This document shows positions 24,955 through 33,337 of a stretch of DNA of 42,327 bases, piece by piece. The translations under genes were made by a program, and so were the position numbers. This stretch comes from Gordonia sp. UBA7599 (GTDB taxonomy: Bacteria > Actinomycetota > Actinomycetes > Mycobacteriales > Mycobacteriaceae): positions 23,231-65,557 of the forward strand of contig DLKD01000134.1 in the NCBI GenBank assembly GCA_002477755.1. The letters are read 5' to 3'. Numbering within the stretch: the first letter of the stretch is position 1; each line of letters opens with the position of its first letter. The notes beneath the pieces were generated by a model that was given only the letters and a program-made list of their open reading frames with translations, was not told the origin of the DNA and ran no database searches.

Positions 24955-25549
24955 GTGCGATACCTCCGAGGATGTAGGTGCTGAAGTACGTGCGAACCGC
25001 ATCGGGGTTCGTCAGGTCGACGTGTATGGGCGGCAGCAACTCGATGCTGAAGAGTGCGCGCAGGATCCATTCGGCCGCCGCATCGGCGTCGATGCCGCCC
25101 GTGACCTCGCCGCGCTGCGCTGCGCTGCGGATGAGTGGCGCCCAGAATGCGACGGACTGGCGCATGAGGTCGTCACCGCGCTCGTCGAGGATCAGGTCGA
25201 TGAGGTCGGTGGTGTGCAACGACAGGGGGTCGGCCCAGCGTCGGTGTTCGCTGATGGCGACCGCGGCCTGTCCGAGTTGGCCGGCCAGGGTGTCCTCGGT
25301 CTGCACCGCGACGGCGAACATCGCGACGAATTGTTCGGCCAGGTAGTCGAAGGCGGCGTCGACGGCAGACTGCTTGTCGCCGAACCAGTTGTAGAGCGTG
25401 CTGCGGCTGACTGATCCGTCCTGTGCGGCGGCCGACAGGCTGAACCGTTGGCGCCCGAGGCGCAGGAGTGTCGCCGCCACCGCGGCGCGGACCGGCTCGG
25501 GCGCACGGCGGCAGTCGGGAGGCTCTCGTTCGCTGGACACGTTGGACAA
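24947..25549 (-). CDS. TetR-family transcriptional regulator
   Basis: About 200 residues. The helix-turn-helix is at about 36-62 (FSLSAAAQDGSVSRSTLYNWFGDKQSAVDAAF); the C-terminal ligand domain is diverse, as usual. Two starts are possible: TTG 25549 and GTG 25540. Neither has a purine-rich ribosome site; on the minus strand TATATT precedes GTG 25540 by 7 bases, which would fit a leaderless transcript. A palindrome over the start region suggests self-control. The gene lies 53 bases after the small cysteine-rich protein in the kshA group and overlaps the FAD oxidoreductase gene by 8 bases. It is not recognisably KstR or KstR2; its effector is unknown. Confidence 0.83.
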   Translation of the reverse strand: MSNVSSEREPPDCRRAPEPVRAAVAATLLRLGRQRFSLSAAAQDGSVSRSTLYNWFGDKQSAVDAAFDYLAEQFVAMFAVAVQTEDTLAGQLGQAAVAISEHRRWADPLSLHTTDLIDLILDERGDDLMRQSVAFWAPLIRSAAQRGEVTGGIDADAAAEWILRALFSIELLPPIHVDLTNPDAVRTYFSTYILGGIAHD

Positions 25550-25569
25550 TATAGACAGAAACTGTCCAA
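25542..25569. promoter_or_regulatory. Nested inverted repeats at the TetR gene start
   Basis: TTGGACA (25542-25548) and TGTCCAA (25563-25569) are exact inverted repeats; inside, GACAG-AAA-CTGTC (25554-25566) is a second one with a shifted centre. They overlap the likely promoter and start codon of the tetR gene, as expected of an autoregulatory operator. Confidence 0.55.
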
Positions 25570-25601
25570 GTCGTGTGCTATTCAGCGAATAGCCAAACGA
25601 A

Positions 25602-25970
25602 TCACCAGTACCCGTCGGGATCGACCTCGGGGCCCTCGCGGGGAATGATGCCCTCGGCGACGCCGTGGTCGATCGACGCGGTCAGGCGCGGACAGCCCGG
25701 CAGCATCGCGGGGTTTCCGCCGTCGGCGCGCACCTCATCGAAAGCCGGGCACCGCTCGCGGGCGGCGGCGGTCCATTGCACGCTCGTCTGGTGCGGGCTG
25801 GTCTTCTTGACGAAGACGCAGGCGTGGCACGCGCGGCACTCGATCTCGGTGAGACCGTTGCGCAAGTAGTGCTGGCGGTCGCGGGCGGTGGCAGCCTCAA
25901 TCGCGGCCCGGCGCGCTGGGTCGTCGTGGTAGTCGGGCGCTTTCGCCCAGCCCGGCGCCACCCGGGTCAT
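25602..25970 (-). CDS. Cysteine-rich conserved hypothetical downstream of kshA (Rv3527-like)
   Basis: A 122-residue soluble protein with no signal peptide. It has five cysteines: Cys45, Cys48 and Cys51 in ECRACHACVFVKK, Cys74 in RCPAF and Cys93 in GCPRL. The CxxCxxC plus CP pattern recalls iron-sulfur or zinc sites, but the spacing (C-x2-C-x2-C-x22-C) is not that of a standard ferredoxin. The start overlaps the kshA stop (ATGA), so it is translationally coupled to KshA. A hypothetical gene also neighbours kshA in M. tuberculosis (Rv3526-Rv3527), which points to a conserved link. A role in cluster assembly, electron supply or stability of the oxygenase would fit but is inference. Confidence 0.75.
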   Translation of the reverse strand: MTRVAPGWAKAPDYHDDPARRAAIEAATARDRQHYLRNGLTEIECRACHACVFVKKTSPHQTSVQWTAAARERCPAFDEVRADGGNPAMLPGCPRLTASIDHGVAEGIIPREGPEVDPDGYW

Positions 25971-27145
25971 CAGACCCCGGCCTCCGCGGCGGTCTTGGCG
26001 GCCTCCTCGGCGGCGGCTTCCTCCTGCTGGCGCTTGAGGTTCTCCTGCACCTCGATGTTCCAGTTCTCCACGGCTTTGGTCGTGTCGATCTCGTACTCGA
26101 AGCGCTGGACCATCTCCTCGGTGACGTCGTCAGCGTCGACGTAGAACTGCTCGTACCACCGTCGCAGCTGGTAGACGGGACCGTCCTCCTCGACGAGCAG
26201 CGGGTTGTCGATGCGAGTCTTGTGCTTCCAGATCTCGACGTCCTGCAGGAAGCCGACCTCGATGCCGGCGCTGATCTTCGAGGCCATCTTCTGACCCTGC
26301 TCGGCGGTGAGTCCCTCGGGGATCTTCGCCATGACGCCGTACATGAGGACGAAGTTGTTCTCGTCGATCGGGTAGTGGCAGTTGGTCAGGATCGTTTCGA
26401 CCGCGTAGCCGCCGTAGTACTGGACCATCGGGTTGAGCATGTACGACGGGCCGTAGTACGCGGCGATCGACTCGAGTCGGCTGTCTCCGTAGGACGACAT
26501 GATCGCGACGTCGGGGCGGCCGTGGCTGTTCATGTACTGCGCCGCGGTCTGGCCCTCGAAGACGTTCTTGAAGTAGTCCGGCAGGGCGTAGTGCACGTAG
26601 AAGAAGTGCGCCATGTCGACGACGTTGTCGATGATTTCGCGGCAGTTGGAGCCCTCGATCACCATGCGGGTCCACGTCCAGTCGGTCCACTTGTCCGAGC
26701 CGACTTCCTCGAGCTCGGGGATGTAGCAGTCCTCCGCCGGCGGGTTGCCCTCGGGGTCGTTGTAGACGAAGACCTGTCCGTTGCGGATCATCGTCGGCCA
26801 GGTACGGGTTTTGGCGAGCTTGGGATTGCGCTTGGCGTAGGGCACCGTCGCGCAGCGGCCCTTGCCGTTCCACTGCCAACCGTGGAACGGGCAGGCGACG
26901 TTGTCGCCGCGCAGCACGCCCTGGCTCAGGTCCCCGCCCATGTGGCGGCAGTATGCGTCGAGCACGCGCAGTTCACCCGTGGTGTCGGTCCAGGCGACGA
27001 GCTTGGTGCCGAAGGCCTCGATCGAATGCGGCTTGCCGTCGCCGAACTCTTCGACGAGGCCCAGGCAGTGCCAGCCCCGCGCGAAGCGCGACGGGATCTC
27101 ACCGGTGTCGATCTCGCGCACGTCCGAATTTTGGGTGGTGGTCAT
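25970..27145 (-). CDS. kshA: 3-ketosteroid 9-alpha-hydroxylase, oxygenase subunit KshA
   Basis: A 391-residue Rieske non-heme iron oxygenase. The Rieske cluster ligands are Cys66-x-His68 and Cys85-x2-His88 (YCRHMGG ... ACPFHGW). The mononuclear iron site is His180, His185 and Asp302 (DNVVDMAHFFYVHY; FLQDVEIWKHK). It hydroxylates C9 of androstenedione or androstadienedione; with KstD this opens ring B to 3-HSA. It needs the reductase KshB, not found in this window. The last 22 residues form a charged Ala/Glu helix. ATG 27145 follows GGAGGAGTAGCC on the minus strand. The gene is divergent from hsaA, each side with its own KstR-type box. Confidence 0.95.
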   Translation of the reverse strand: MTTTQNSDVREIDTGEIPSRFARGWHCLGLVEEFGDGKPHSIEAFGTKLVAWTDTTGELRVLDAYCRHMGGDLSQGVLRGDNVACPFHGWQWNGKGRCATVPYAKRNPKLAKTRTWPTMIRNGQVFVYNDPEGNPPAEDCYIPELEEVGSDKWTDWTWTRMVIEGSNCREIIDNVVDMAHFFYVHYALPDYFKNVFEGQTAAQYMNSHGRPDVAIMSSYGDSRLESIAAYYGPSYMLNPMVQYYGGYAVETILTNCHYPIDENNFVLMYGVMAKIPEGLTAEQGQKMASKISAGIEVGFLQDVEIWKHKTRIDNPLLVEEDGPVYQLRRWYEQFYVDADDVTEEMVQRFEYEIDTTKAVENWNIEVQENLKRQQEEAAAEEAAKTAAEAGV

Positions 27146-27186
27146 GGCTACTCCTCCATCGGGGCTGCGACGTCCTATGTCAATAC

Positions 27187-27200
27187 TAGAACACGTTCCA
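27187..27200 (-). promoter_or_regulatory. KstR-type operator of kshA
   Basis: TAGAACACGTTCCA (plus strand) fits TnnAACnnGTTnnA. Read on the minus strand it continues into TAGTAT (27183-27188), giving a -10-like element that faces kshA, 42 bases from its start codon. Confidence 0.75.
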
Positions 27201-27279
27201 ATAGTGTGCCGAATCGCAACCTTCGATGGCAACGATTACAGCAGCAAACAGGACGTATGGCCCCGTTCTCGACAGAAAT

Positions 27280-27293
27280 GAGAACGTGTTCTA
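27280..27293 (+). promoter_or_regulatory. KstR-type operator of hsaA (one mismatch)
   Basis: GAGAACGTGTTCTA agrees with TnnAACnnGTTnnA except for the first base (G for T); the inner AGAACGTGTTCT is palindromic. It continues into TAGTCT (27292-27297), a -10-like element facing hsaA, 68 bases upstream of its start. Confidence 0.68.
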
Positions 27294-27360
27294 GTCTTAG
27301 CCCGTACGCTTCGCGGCGAGGCGATGGATAAAGCCCGCCGCCCACAGGCAGGAGAGGCAC

Positions 27361-28554
27361 ATGGCAGCCAGCACGACCCACCGCAGCGCCGAGGCGCAGA
27401 AGGTCCTCGACAACATCGACGCGTTGTTGCCCGACTTCGCGCAGCGCGCACAGGCTACCGAGGATGCGCGCCGCGTGTCTGACGAGAGTGCTCAGCAGTT
27501 GCAGGAAGCGGGCTTCTTCAAGCTGCTGCAGCCGGAGCAGTGGAACGGCTACCAGTGCGATCCGGTGAGCTTCTACGAGGCGGTCCGCCGGATCGCCTCG
27601 GCATGCGGTTCCGCCGGTTGGGTCGCCGGCATCATCGGCGTGCACAACTGGCACCTGGCGCTCTTCGACCAGCAGGCCCAGGAGGAAGTCTGGGGCAAGG
27701 ACACCGACGTGCGGATCTCCTCGTCGTACGCGCCGATGGGCATCGGCGAGGTCGTCGACGGCGGCTACAAGGTGAACGGCAACTGGGCCTTCTCGTCAGG
27801 CTGTGACCTCGCGGACTGGACCTTCGTCGGTGGCCCGGTGATCAAGGACGGCCGCCCCGTCGACTTCGTCAGCTACCTCCTGCCGCGCGAGGACTACACC
27901 ATCAAGGACGTGTGGAACGTCGTCGGCCTCAAGGGCACCGGCTCCAACACGCTCGAGGTCAAGGACGTCTTTGTGCCGCGCCACCGCGTGCTGTCGATGC
28001 GGACGATGGGCATGGGCGAGAGCCCCGGCCTGGAGCGCAACACCGCGCCGGTCTACAAGATGCCGTGGGGCACCATCCACCCGAGCACCATCGCGACGCC
28101 CATCGTCGGCATGGCCTACGGCGCCTACGACGCCCACGTCGAGCACCAGGGCAAGCGCGTGCGCGCCGCCTACGCCGGCGAGAAGAGCAAGGACGACCCC
28201 TTCGCCAAGGTGCGTATCGCCCAGGCCGCCAGCGAGATCGACGCCGCGTGGCGCCAGCTCTCGGGCAACCTGCAGGCCGAGTACGACCTGATCCTCGCCG
28301 GCGAGGAGGTCCCGATGGAGCTGCGCCTGGCCGCCCGCCGCGACCAGGTCCGCGCGACCGGCCGTGCCATCGAGGCGATCGACATGCTCTTCGAGAACTC
28401 CGGTGCCGGCGCCCTGAACGTCGATTCGCCGATCCAGCGCTTCTGGCGCGACGCCCATGGCGGTCGTGTCCACGCCGCCAATGACCCCGAGCGTGCCTAC
28501 GTGGCCTTCGGGAACGGGGAGTTCGGCATCCCCATCGGCGACACCATGGTCTAG
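27361..28554 (+). CDS. hsaA: 3-HSA hydroxylase, oxygenase subunit HsaA
   Basis: A 397-residue flavin-dependent monooxygenase with the acyl-CoA dehydrogenase fold. Typical segments are SACGSAGWVAGIIGVHNWHLALF, YKVNGNWAFSSGCDLADWTFVGGPV, LKGTGSNTLEVKDVFVPRHRVLSM and the C-terminal IQRFWRDAHGGRVHAANDPERAYVAFG. It uses reduced flavin from HsaB to hydroxylate 3-HSA at C4, producing the catechol 3,4-DHSA. ATG 27361 follows GGAGAGGCAC. It is the first gene of the operon, 33 bases before hsaC; in M. tuberculosis hsaD lies between hsaA and hsaC, but here it does not. Confidence 0.95.
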   Translation: MAASTTHRSAEAQKVLDNIDALLPDFAQRAQATEDARRVSDESAQQLQEAGFFKLLQPEQWNGYQCDPVSFYEAVRRIASACGSAGWVAGIIGVHNWHLALFDQQAQEEVWGKDTDVRISSSYAPMGIGEVVDGGYKVNGNWAFSSGCDLADWTFVGGPVIKDGRPVDFVSYLLPREDYTIKDVWNVVGLKGTGSNTLEVKDVFVPRHRVLSMRTMGMGESPGLERNTAPVYKMPWGTIHPSTIATPIVGMAYGAYDAHVEHQGKRVRAAYAGEKSKDDPFAKVRIAQAASEIDAAWRQLSGNLQAEYDLILAGEEVPMELRLAARRDQVRATGRAIEAIDMLFENSGAGALNVDSPIQRFWRDAHGGRVHAANDPERAYVAFGNGEFGIPIGDTMV

Positions 28555-29505
<951 letters not shown>

Positions 29506-29513
29506 GCGCGGCC

Positions 29514-30086
29514 ATGGCCAACCAGCCCTACGGGTCCAGCGATTTCGATTCGCGCCAGTTCCGCACGGCGATGGGGCAGTTCTGCACCGGCGTCACGGTG
29601 ATCTCGACGATCGACGCCGACGACAAGCCGGTTGGCTTCGCGTGCCAGTCGTTCGCGGCACTGTCGCTCGACCCGCCGTTGGTGCTGTTCTGCCCGATGA
29701 AGACCTCGCGCAGCTGGCCGGTCATCGAGGCGGCCGGAAAGTTCGTCGTCAACGTCTTGGCCAACCGCCAGCAAGACGTCAGCGCGACGTTCGGTGCACC
29801 CGGCGAAGACAAGTTCAAGGCGATCTCGTGGGACAAGTCGCCGTTGGGCTTGCCGGTGATCCGGCACGCGCTGACATGGGTGGAGTGCGAGATTGACCGT
29901 GTCGTCGACGGCGGCGACCACCACATCGTGATCGGCCGCGCGACGACGCTGGGCGAGGTACTGCAGGACAAGCCGCTGCTGTTCTACCGCGGTGGGTATC
30001 TGTCCACCGAGCACCCGCGGGTCACCCCGGCGCAGGCCGAGCTCGACGACTTCCTCACCTGGACTGGCGGAGACACGTGGCTATGA
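29514..30086 (+). CDS. hsaB: Flavin reductase HsaB
   Basis: A 190-residue flavin reductase of the FMN-binding split-barrel family. FRTAMGQFCTGVTVISTIDADDKPVGFACQSFAALSLDPPLVLFCPMKTSRSW carries the flavin-binding core, and HHIVIGRATTLGE the later dimer region. It reduces FMN or FAD with NADH and supplies it to HsaA. ATG 29514 begins MANQPYGSSDFDSRQF, in agreement with the family; frames further upstream lie inside hsaC. It lies 8 bases after hsaC, and its stop overlaps the next gene (ATGA). Confidence 0.94.
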   Translation: MANQPYGSSDFDSRQFRTAMGQFCTGVTVISTIDADDKPVGFACQSFAALSLDPPLVLFCPMKTSRSWPVIEAAGKFVVNVLANRQQDVSATFGAPGEDKFKAISWDKSPLGLPVIRHALTWVECEIDRVVDGGDHHIVIGRATTLGEVLQDKPLLFYRGGYLSTEHPRVTPAQAELDDFLTWTGGDTWL

Positions 30087-31300
30087 GCCGTGAGCAGGAG
30101 CTTGCGACTGCTCCATCCGGCGTCGAGTCGGAGCTGGCGACTGCACCCTTCAGTGCTGCGATCGCCGATGCCGAGCGGCTCATCGCCAGTGCCGACTTCG
30201 CTGAGACCGATGCCGATCTCGCCGAGGGCTACGACTATCTCGCCGGCTCGATCTCGGCGATCCTGCAGCTTGTGCGGGCCCACAACAAGGCCCACCCCTA
30301 CTTCGTGACGTCGACCGGGCCGTACTCGAAGATGGGCCTGGACAATCCGGACACGATCTACTACCACGCCGTGGTCGAACCCGACGCCACCTACGTGGTA
30401 CGCGGAAGGCGCGGCAGCACAACGGATTTGAGTTTCCAGGTGTTGTGCGGGGAATACTCGGCGGACTCGGTGCCCGACGGGGATTCCGCATTCGACGACC
30501 GTCGCCTGACCATTGCCGCGGACGGCACGTTCGAGCTGACTTTCGGGCCTGCCCGCGACGACGCCCCGGATGACTACTTCGTCCTTCCCGACGGCGCGAC
30601 GACCCTGGCGGTGCGCGAGGTGTACTCCGACTGGGATGCACAGCGGGGGCTCGTGACCATTGAGCGCACCGACACCGCCGGGACCGCGCCGGACGAGCCG
30701 AGCCTGGAGCGGGTCAAGCGCCGGTATGCCACCGCGGCGAAGATGCTGACTTCGCGCATCCACACCTGGTTCAACTTCCCCAAGTGGTTCTACCTCGACG
30801 AACCCGTCAACACGTTCACGGCGCCGCGGCCTACGCCCGGCGGACTTGCCACCCAATTCTCGTCGGTCGGTCACTTCGACCTGCCGGAGGACAAGGCGAT
30901 GATCGTGACCGTCCCGGACAGCGACGCGCCCTACCAGGGGTTCCAGCTCGGCAGCCTCTGGTACATCTCGCTGGACTACGTGAACCACCAGACTTCCCTT
31001 ACCTCGGCGCAGGCACAAACCGATCCCGACGGCAAGATCCGCATGGTGATCTCCGCGCGCAATCCCGGGGTCGCCAACTGGGTCGAGACGACCGGCCGCC
31101 GGCGCGGCATTCTGCAGTTCCGCTGGCAGCGCACCGACGACCCGATCGGCGTCGAACTCGGTCCGACCGCCGAGGTCGTCGACCTCGACGAGGTGGCGGC
31201 GAGACTGCCGTTCTACGACGAGAACCGGATCGATGAGCAGGGCTGGGCCGCGCGCATAGCGGCCCGTCAACGCGCGTTCGCAAGGAGGATGTTGGCGTGA
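30083..31300 (+). CDS. Conserved hypothetical protein of the steroid regulon (Rv3531c-like)
   Basis: A 405-residue soluble protein without signal peptide. It contains RAHNKAHPYFVTSTGPYSKMGLDNPDTIYYHAVVEPDATYVVRGRRG in the N-terminal half and GHFDLPEDKAMIVTVPDSDAPYQGFQLGSLWYISLDYVNHQTSLTSAQAQTDPDG in the C-terminal half, beta-rich regions that recall DUF1214-type proteins. No catalytic motif can be named. It overlaps hsaB by ATGA and the following SDR gene by GTGA, so the three are one transcription and translation unit. The order hypothetical-SDR-sulfotransferase also occurs in M. tuberculosis as Rv3531c-Rv3530c-Rv3529c within the KstR regulon. The start could also be GTG 30077, two codons earlier. 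Confidence 0.8.
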   Translation: MSREQELATAPSGVESELATAPFSAAIADAERLIASADFAETDADLAEGYDYLAGSISAILQLVRAHNKAHPYFVTSTGPYSKMGLDNPDTIYYHAVVEPDATYVVRGRRGSTTDLSFQVLCGEYSADSVPDGDSAFDDRRLTIAADGTFELTFGPARDDAPDDYFVLPDGATTLAVREVYSDWDAQRGLVTIERTDTAGTAPDEPSLERVKRRYATAAKMLTSRIHTWFNFPKWFYLDEPVNTFTAPRPTPGGLATQFSSVGHFDLPEDKAMIVTVPDSDAPYQGFQLGSLWYISLDYVNHQTSLTSAQAQTDPDGKIRMVISARNPGVANWVETTGRRRGILQFRWQRTDDPIGVELGPTAEVVDLDEVAARLPFYDENRIDEQGWAARIAARQRAFARRMLA

Positions 31301-32079
31301 ACGGGCTACTGGACGGCAGGACCGTCGTCGTCTCCGGTGTCGGCCCTGGACTGGGTAAGGCGCTCTGCCTGCAGGCTGCGGCGCAAGGGGCAAAGGTCGT
31401 CCTCGCCGCACGCACCGAGTCGCGACTGAACGAGATCCGCGACGAGATCATCGACGGTGGTGGCATCGCGTTGGCCGTCCCGACCGACATCACCGACGAC
31501 GAGGCGGTCGACTCGCTCGTGCGGACGGTCGTCGCGGAGTACGGCGGCGCCGACGTCGTGATCAACAACGCCTTCGCGATGCCGTCGATGAAACCGTTGG
31601 CGCGCACCGACTTCGAGCAGATCACCGCCGGTCTGGAACTGACCGTGCTGGGCACACTGCGCGTCATCAAGGCGTTCACCGAGCCGCTGGAGGCGTCGAA
31701 GGGCTCGATCGTCAACATCAACTCGATGGTGATCCGCCACTCCGAGCCGCGCTACGGCAGCTACAAACTGGCCAAGTCGGCACTGCTGGCGATGTCGCAA
31801 ACGCTGGCAACAGAGCTGGGCGACAAGGGAATCCGTATCAACAGCGTCGCCCCGGGCTATATCTGGGACGACCAGCTCAAGTGGTACTTCGGAGAGATCG
31901 CCAAGAAGTACGGCATCACCACTGAGCAGGTCTACGAGCAGACGGCCTCCAAGAGCGACCTCAAGCGCCTTCCCACCCCCGACGAGATTGCCCGCGCCGC
32001 CCTGTTCCTCGCGTCGGACCTGGCGAGTGCGATCACCGGGCACACGCTGGACGTGAACTGCGGCGAATATCATGACTGA
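31297..32079 (+). CDS. Short-chain dehydrogenase/reductase (Rv3530c-like)
   Basis: A 260-residue classical SDR of full length. SGVGPGLGKAL (GxxxGxG, 14-20) binds the cofactor, VINNAFA holds the conserved Asn, and Ser143, Tyr156 and Lys160 (YKLAK) are catalytic. RINSVAPGYIW and DVNCGEYHD end the fold normally. It oxidises or reduces a hydroxyl or keto group; a steroid intermediate is likely from context only. GTG 31297 follows AAGGAGGATGTTGGC and overlaps the preceding stop. It overlaps the sulfotransferase gene by 8 bases. Contrast with the truncated SDR at 20113, which lacks the last third. Confidence 0.86.
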   Translation: MNGLLDGRTVVVSGVGPGLGKALCLQAAAQGAKVVLAARTESRLNEIRDEIIDGGGIALAVPTDITDDEAVDSLVRTVVAEYGGADVVINNAFAMPSMKPLARTDFEQITAGLELTVLGTLRVIKAFTEPLEASKGSIVNINSMVIRHSEPRYGSYKLAKSALLAMSQTLATELGDKGIRINSVAPGYIWDDQLKWYFGEIAKKYGITTEQVYEQTASKSDLKRLPTPDEIARAALFLASDLASAITGHTLDVNCGEYHD

Positions 32080-33220
32080 CGCGGACCGCAAGACCAGCGT
32101 CGGCACCGTCGACGACCTCCACGAATCAGCAACGCGTGCAACCGGACTCACCGATTTCGGCGACGACACCGGTTACCGCGAGGCGTTGGCCATCCTGCTC
32201 GACTCCTACCGCGACGAAGCGGGCCTCACCCCTCTCGGGTCCAAGATGTTCCGGTTTTTCCTCAAGGGCGCACTTGTCGCCCGCCTGCTGTCTGAAGCGT
32301 CGTGGAAGGCCAACCCCGGATACGCCGACGTGGAGATCACCCGCCCGATCTTCGTCACGGGTCTTCCGCGCACCGGAACCACCGCACTGCACCGGCTGCT
32401 GTCGGCTGATCCGGCTCACCAAGGGTTGGAGATGTGGCTGGCCGAGTTCCCGCAGCCGCGCCCGCCGCGCGGGGAGTGGGCCGCCAACCCGGTGTACCAG
32501 CAGATCGACGCCGGACTCGCGCTGCACCACGTCGAGAACCCCGAGTTCATGGGCCTGCACTATATGACCGCCGCCGAGGTGGAGGAGTGCTGGCAGCTGC
32601 TGCGCCAGGACATCATGTCGATCTCCTACGAATCGCTGGCGCACGTGCCGACCTATTCGTCGTGGCTGGCCGCGCAGGACTGGACGCCGGCCTATCAGCG
32701 CCATCGCCGCAACTTGCAGCTGATCGGCAGCACCTCGCCGGAGAAGCGCTGGGTCTTGAAGAACCCGAGCCACCTGTTCGCGCTGGACGCCCTGATGGCG
32801 GCCTATCCAGATGCCTTGGTGGTGCAGACCCACCGTGCGCCGGAAACGATCATCGCGTCGATGTGCAGCCTCGCCGAACACGCGACGCCGGGTTGGTCGA
32901 CGACCTTCGTCGGCGAGCAGATCGGGCGGGACCAACTTGCGCTGTGGTCGCGCGGGCTGCGCGATTTCACCGCCGCGCGGGCGAAATACGATCCGGCGCA
33001 GTTCGTCGACGTCGACTTCGCCGATCTGCGCAGCGATCCTTTCGGCACCGTCGAGAAGGTGTACGCGGCGCTGGGCACCGAGCCGTCGGAGCAGGCGCGC
33101 GCGGCCATGACCGCTCTCGACGAGGAGAGTGCCTCCGGTGACCGCAAGCCACAGCACCGCTACGACCTCGCCGATTACGGTCTGACCGTCGAGCAGGTCC
33201 GCGAAGCCTTCGCCGACTGA
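32072..33220 (+). CDS. Sulfotransferase family protein (Rv3529c-like)
   Basis: A 382-residue protein of the Sulfotransfer_3 group. FVTGLPRTGTTALHRLLS (94-111) is the 5'-phosphosulfate loop of PAPS-binding enzymes, and RWVLKNPSHLFALDALMAAYPDALVVQTHRAPETIIASMCSLAE is the 3'-phosphate region with Lys and Arg. It would move a sulfuryl group from PAPS to a hydroxyl. Its genes upstream are an SDR and a hypothetical protein in one coupled unit with hsaACB, so a steroid or sterol is a natural guess as acceptor, but related proteins with lost sulfotransferase activity exist. The first ATG overlaps the SDR end by 8 bases. A 21-nt tandem repeat follows the stop. Confidence 0.85.
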   Translation: MTDADRKTSVGTVDDLHESATRATGLTDFGDDTGYREALAILLDSYRDEAGLTPLGSKMFRFFLKGALVARLLSEASWKANPGYADVEITRPIFVTGLPRTGTTALHRLLSADPAHQGLEMWLAEFPQPRPPRGEWAANPVYQQIDAGLALHHVENPEFMGLHYMTAAEVEECWQLLRQDIMSISYESLAHVPTYSSWLAAQDWTPAYQRHRRNLQLIGSTSPEKRWVLKNPSHLFALDALMAAYPDALVVQTHRAPETIIASMCSLAEHATPGWSTTFVGEQIGRDQLALWSRGLRDFTAARAKYDPAQFVDVDFADLRSDPFGTVEKVYAALGTEPSEQARAAMTALDEESASGDRKPQHRYDLADYGLTVEQVREAFAD

Positions 33221-33232
33221 GCCCATTTCAGC

Positions 33233-33295
33233 GCCGAGCGAGCCCGATCCGTCGCCGAGCGAGCCTGAATCCGCGTCGAGCGAGCCCGAATCCAT
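33233..33295 (+). repeat. Intergenic tandem repeat, three 21-nt units
   Basis: Units begin at 33233, 33254 and 33275, with cores GCCGAGCGAGCC, GCCGAGCGAGCC and GTCGAGCGAGCC. Period and core equal those of the linker repeat inside the chsH2-chsH1 fusion at 5656. It fills most of the gap between the sulfotransferase stop and the ABC transporter promoter. Confidence 0.9.
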
Positions 33296-33337
33296 TGACG
33301 CAGGGCTCAATGCGCGCTACATTTCATCGCATGATGA
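33295..33337 (+). promoter_or_regulatory. Promoter for a leaderless ABC transporter transcript, with operator
   Basis: TTGACG (33295-33300), 17 bases, then TACATT (33318-33323) make a good sigma-70 type promoter. Seven bases later is the first ATG of the ABC ATPase gene, so the transcript likely begins at the start codon. TCATC-GCAT-GATGA (33324-33337) is a perfect inverted repeat over the start point, a likely operator for the TetR gene at the end of this operon. Confidence 0.6.
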
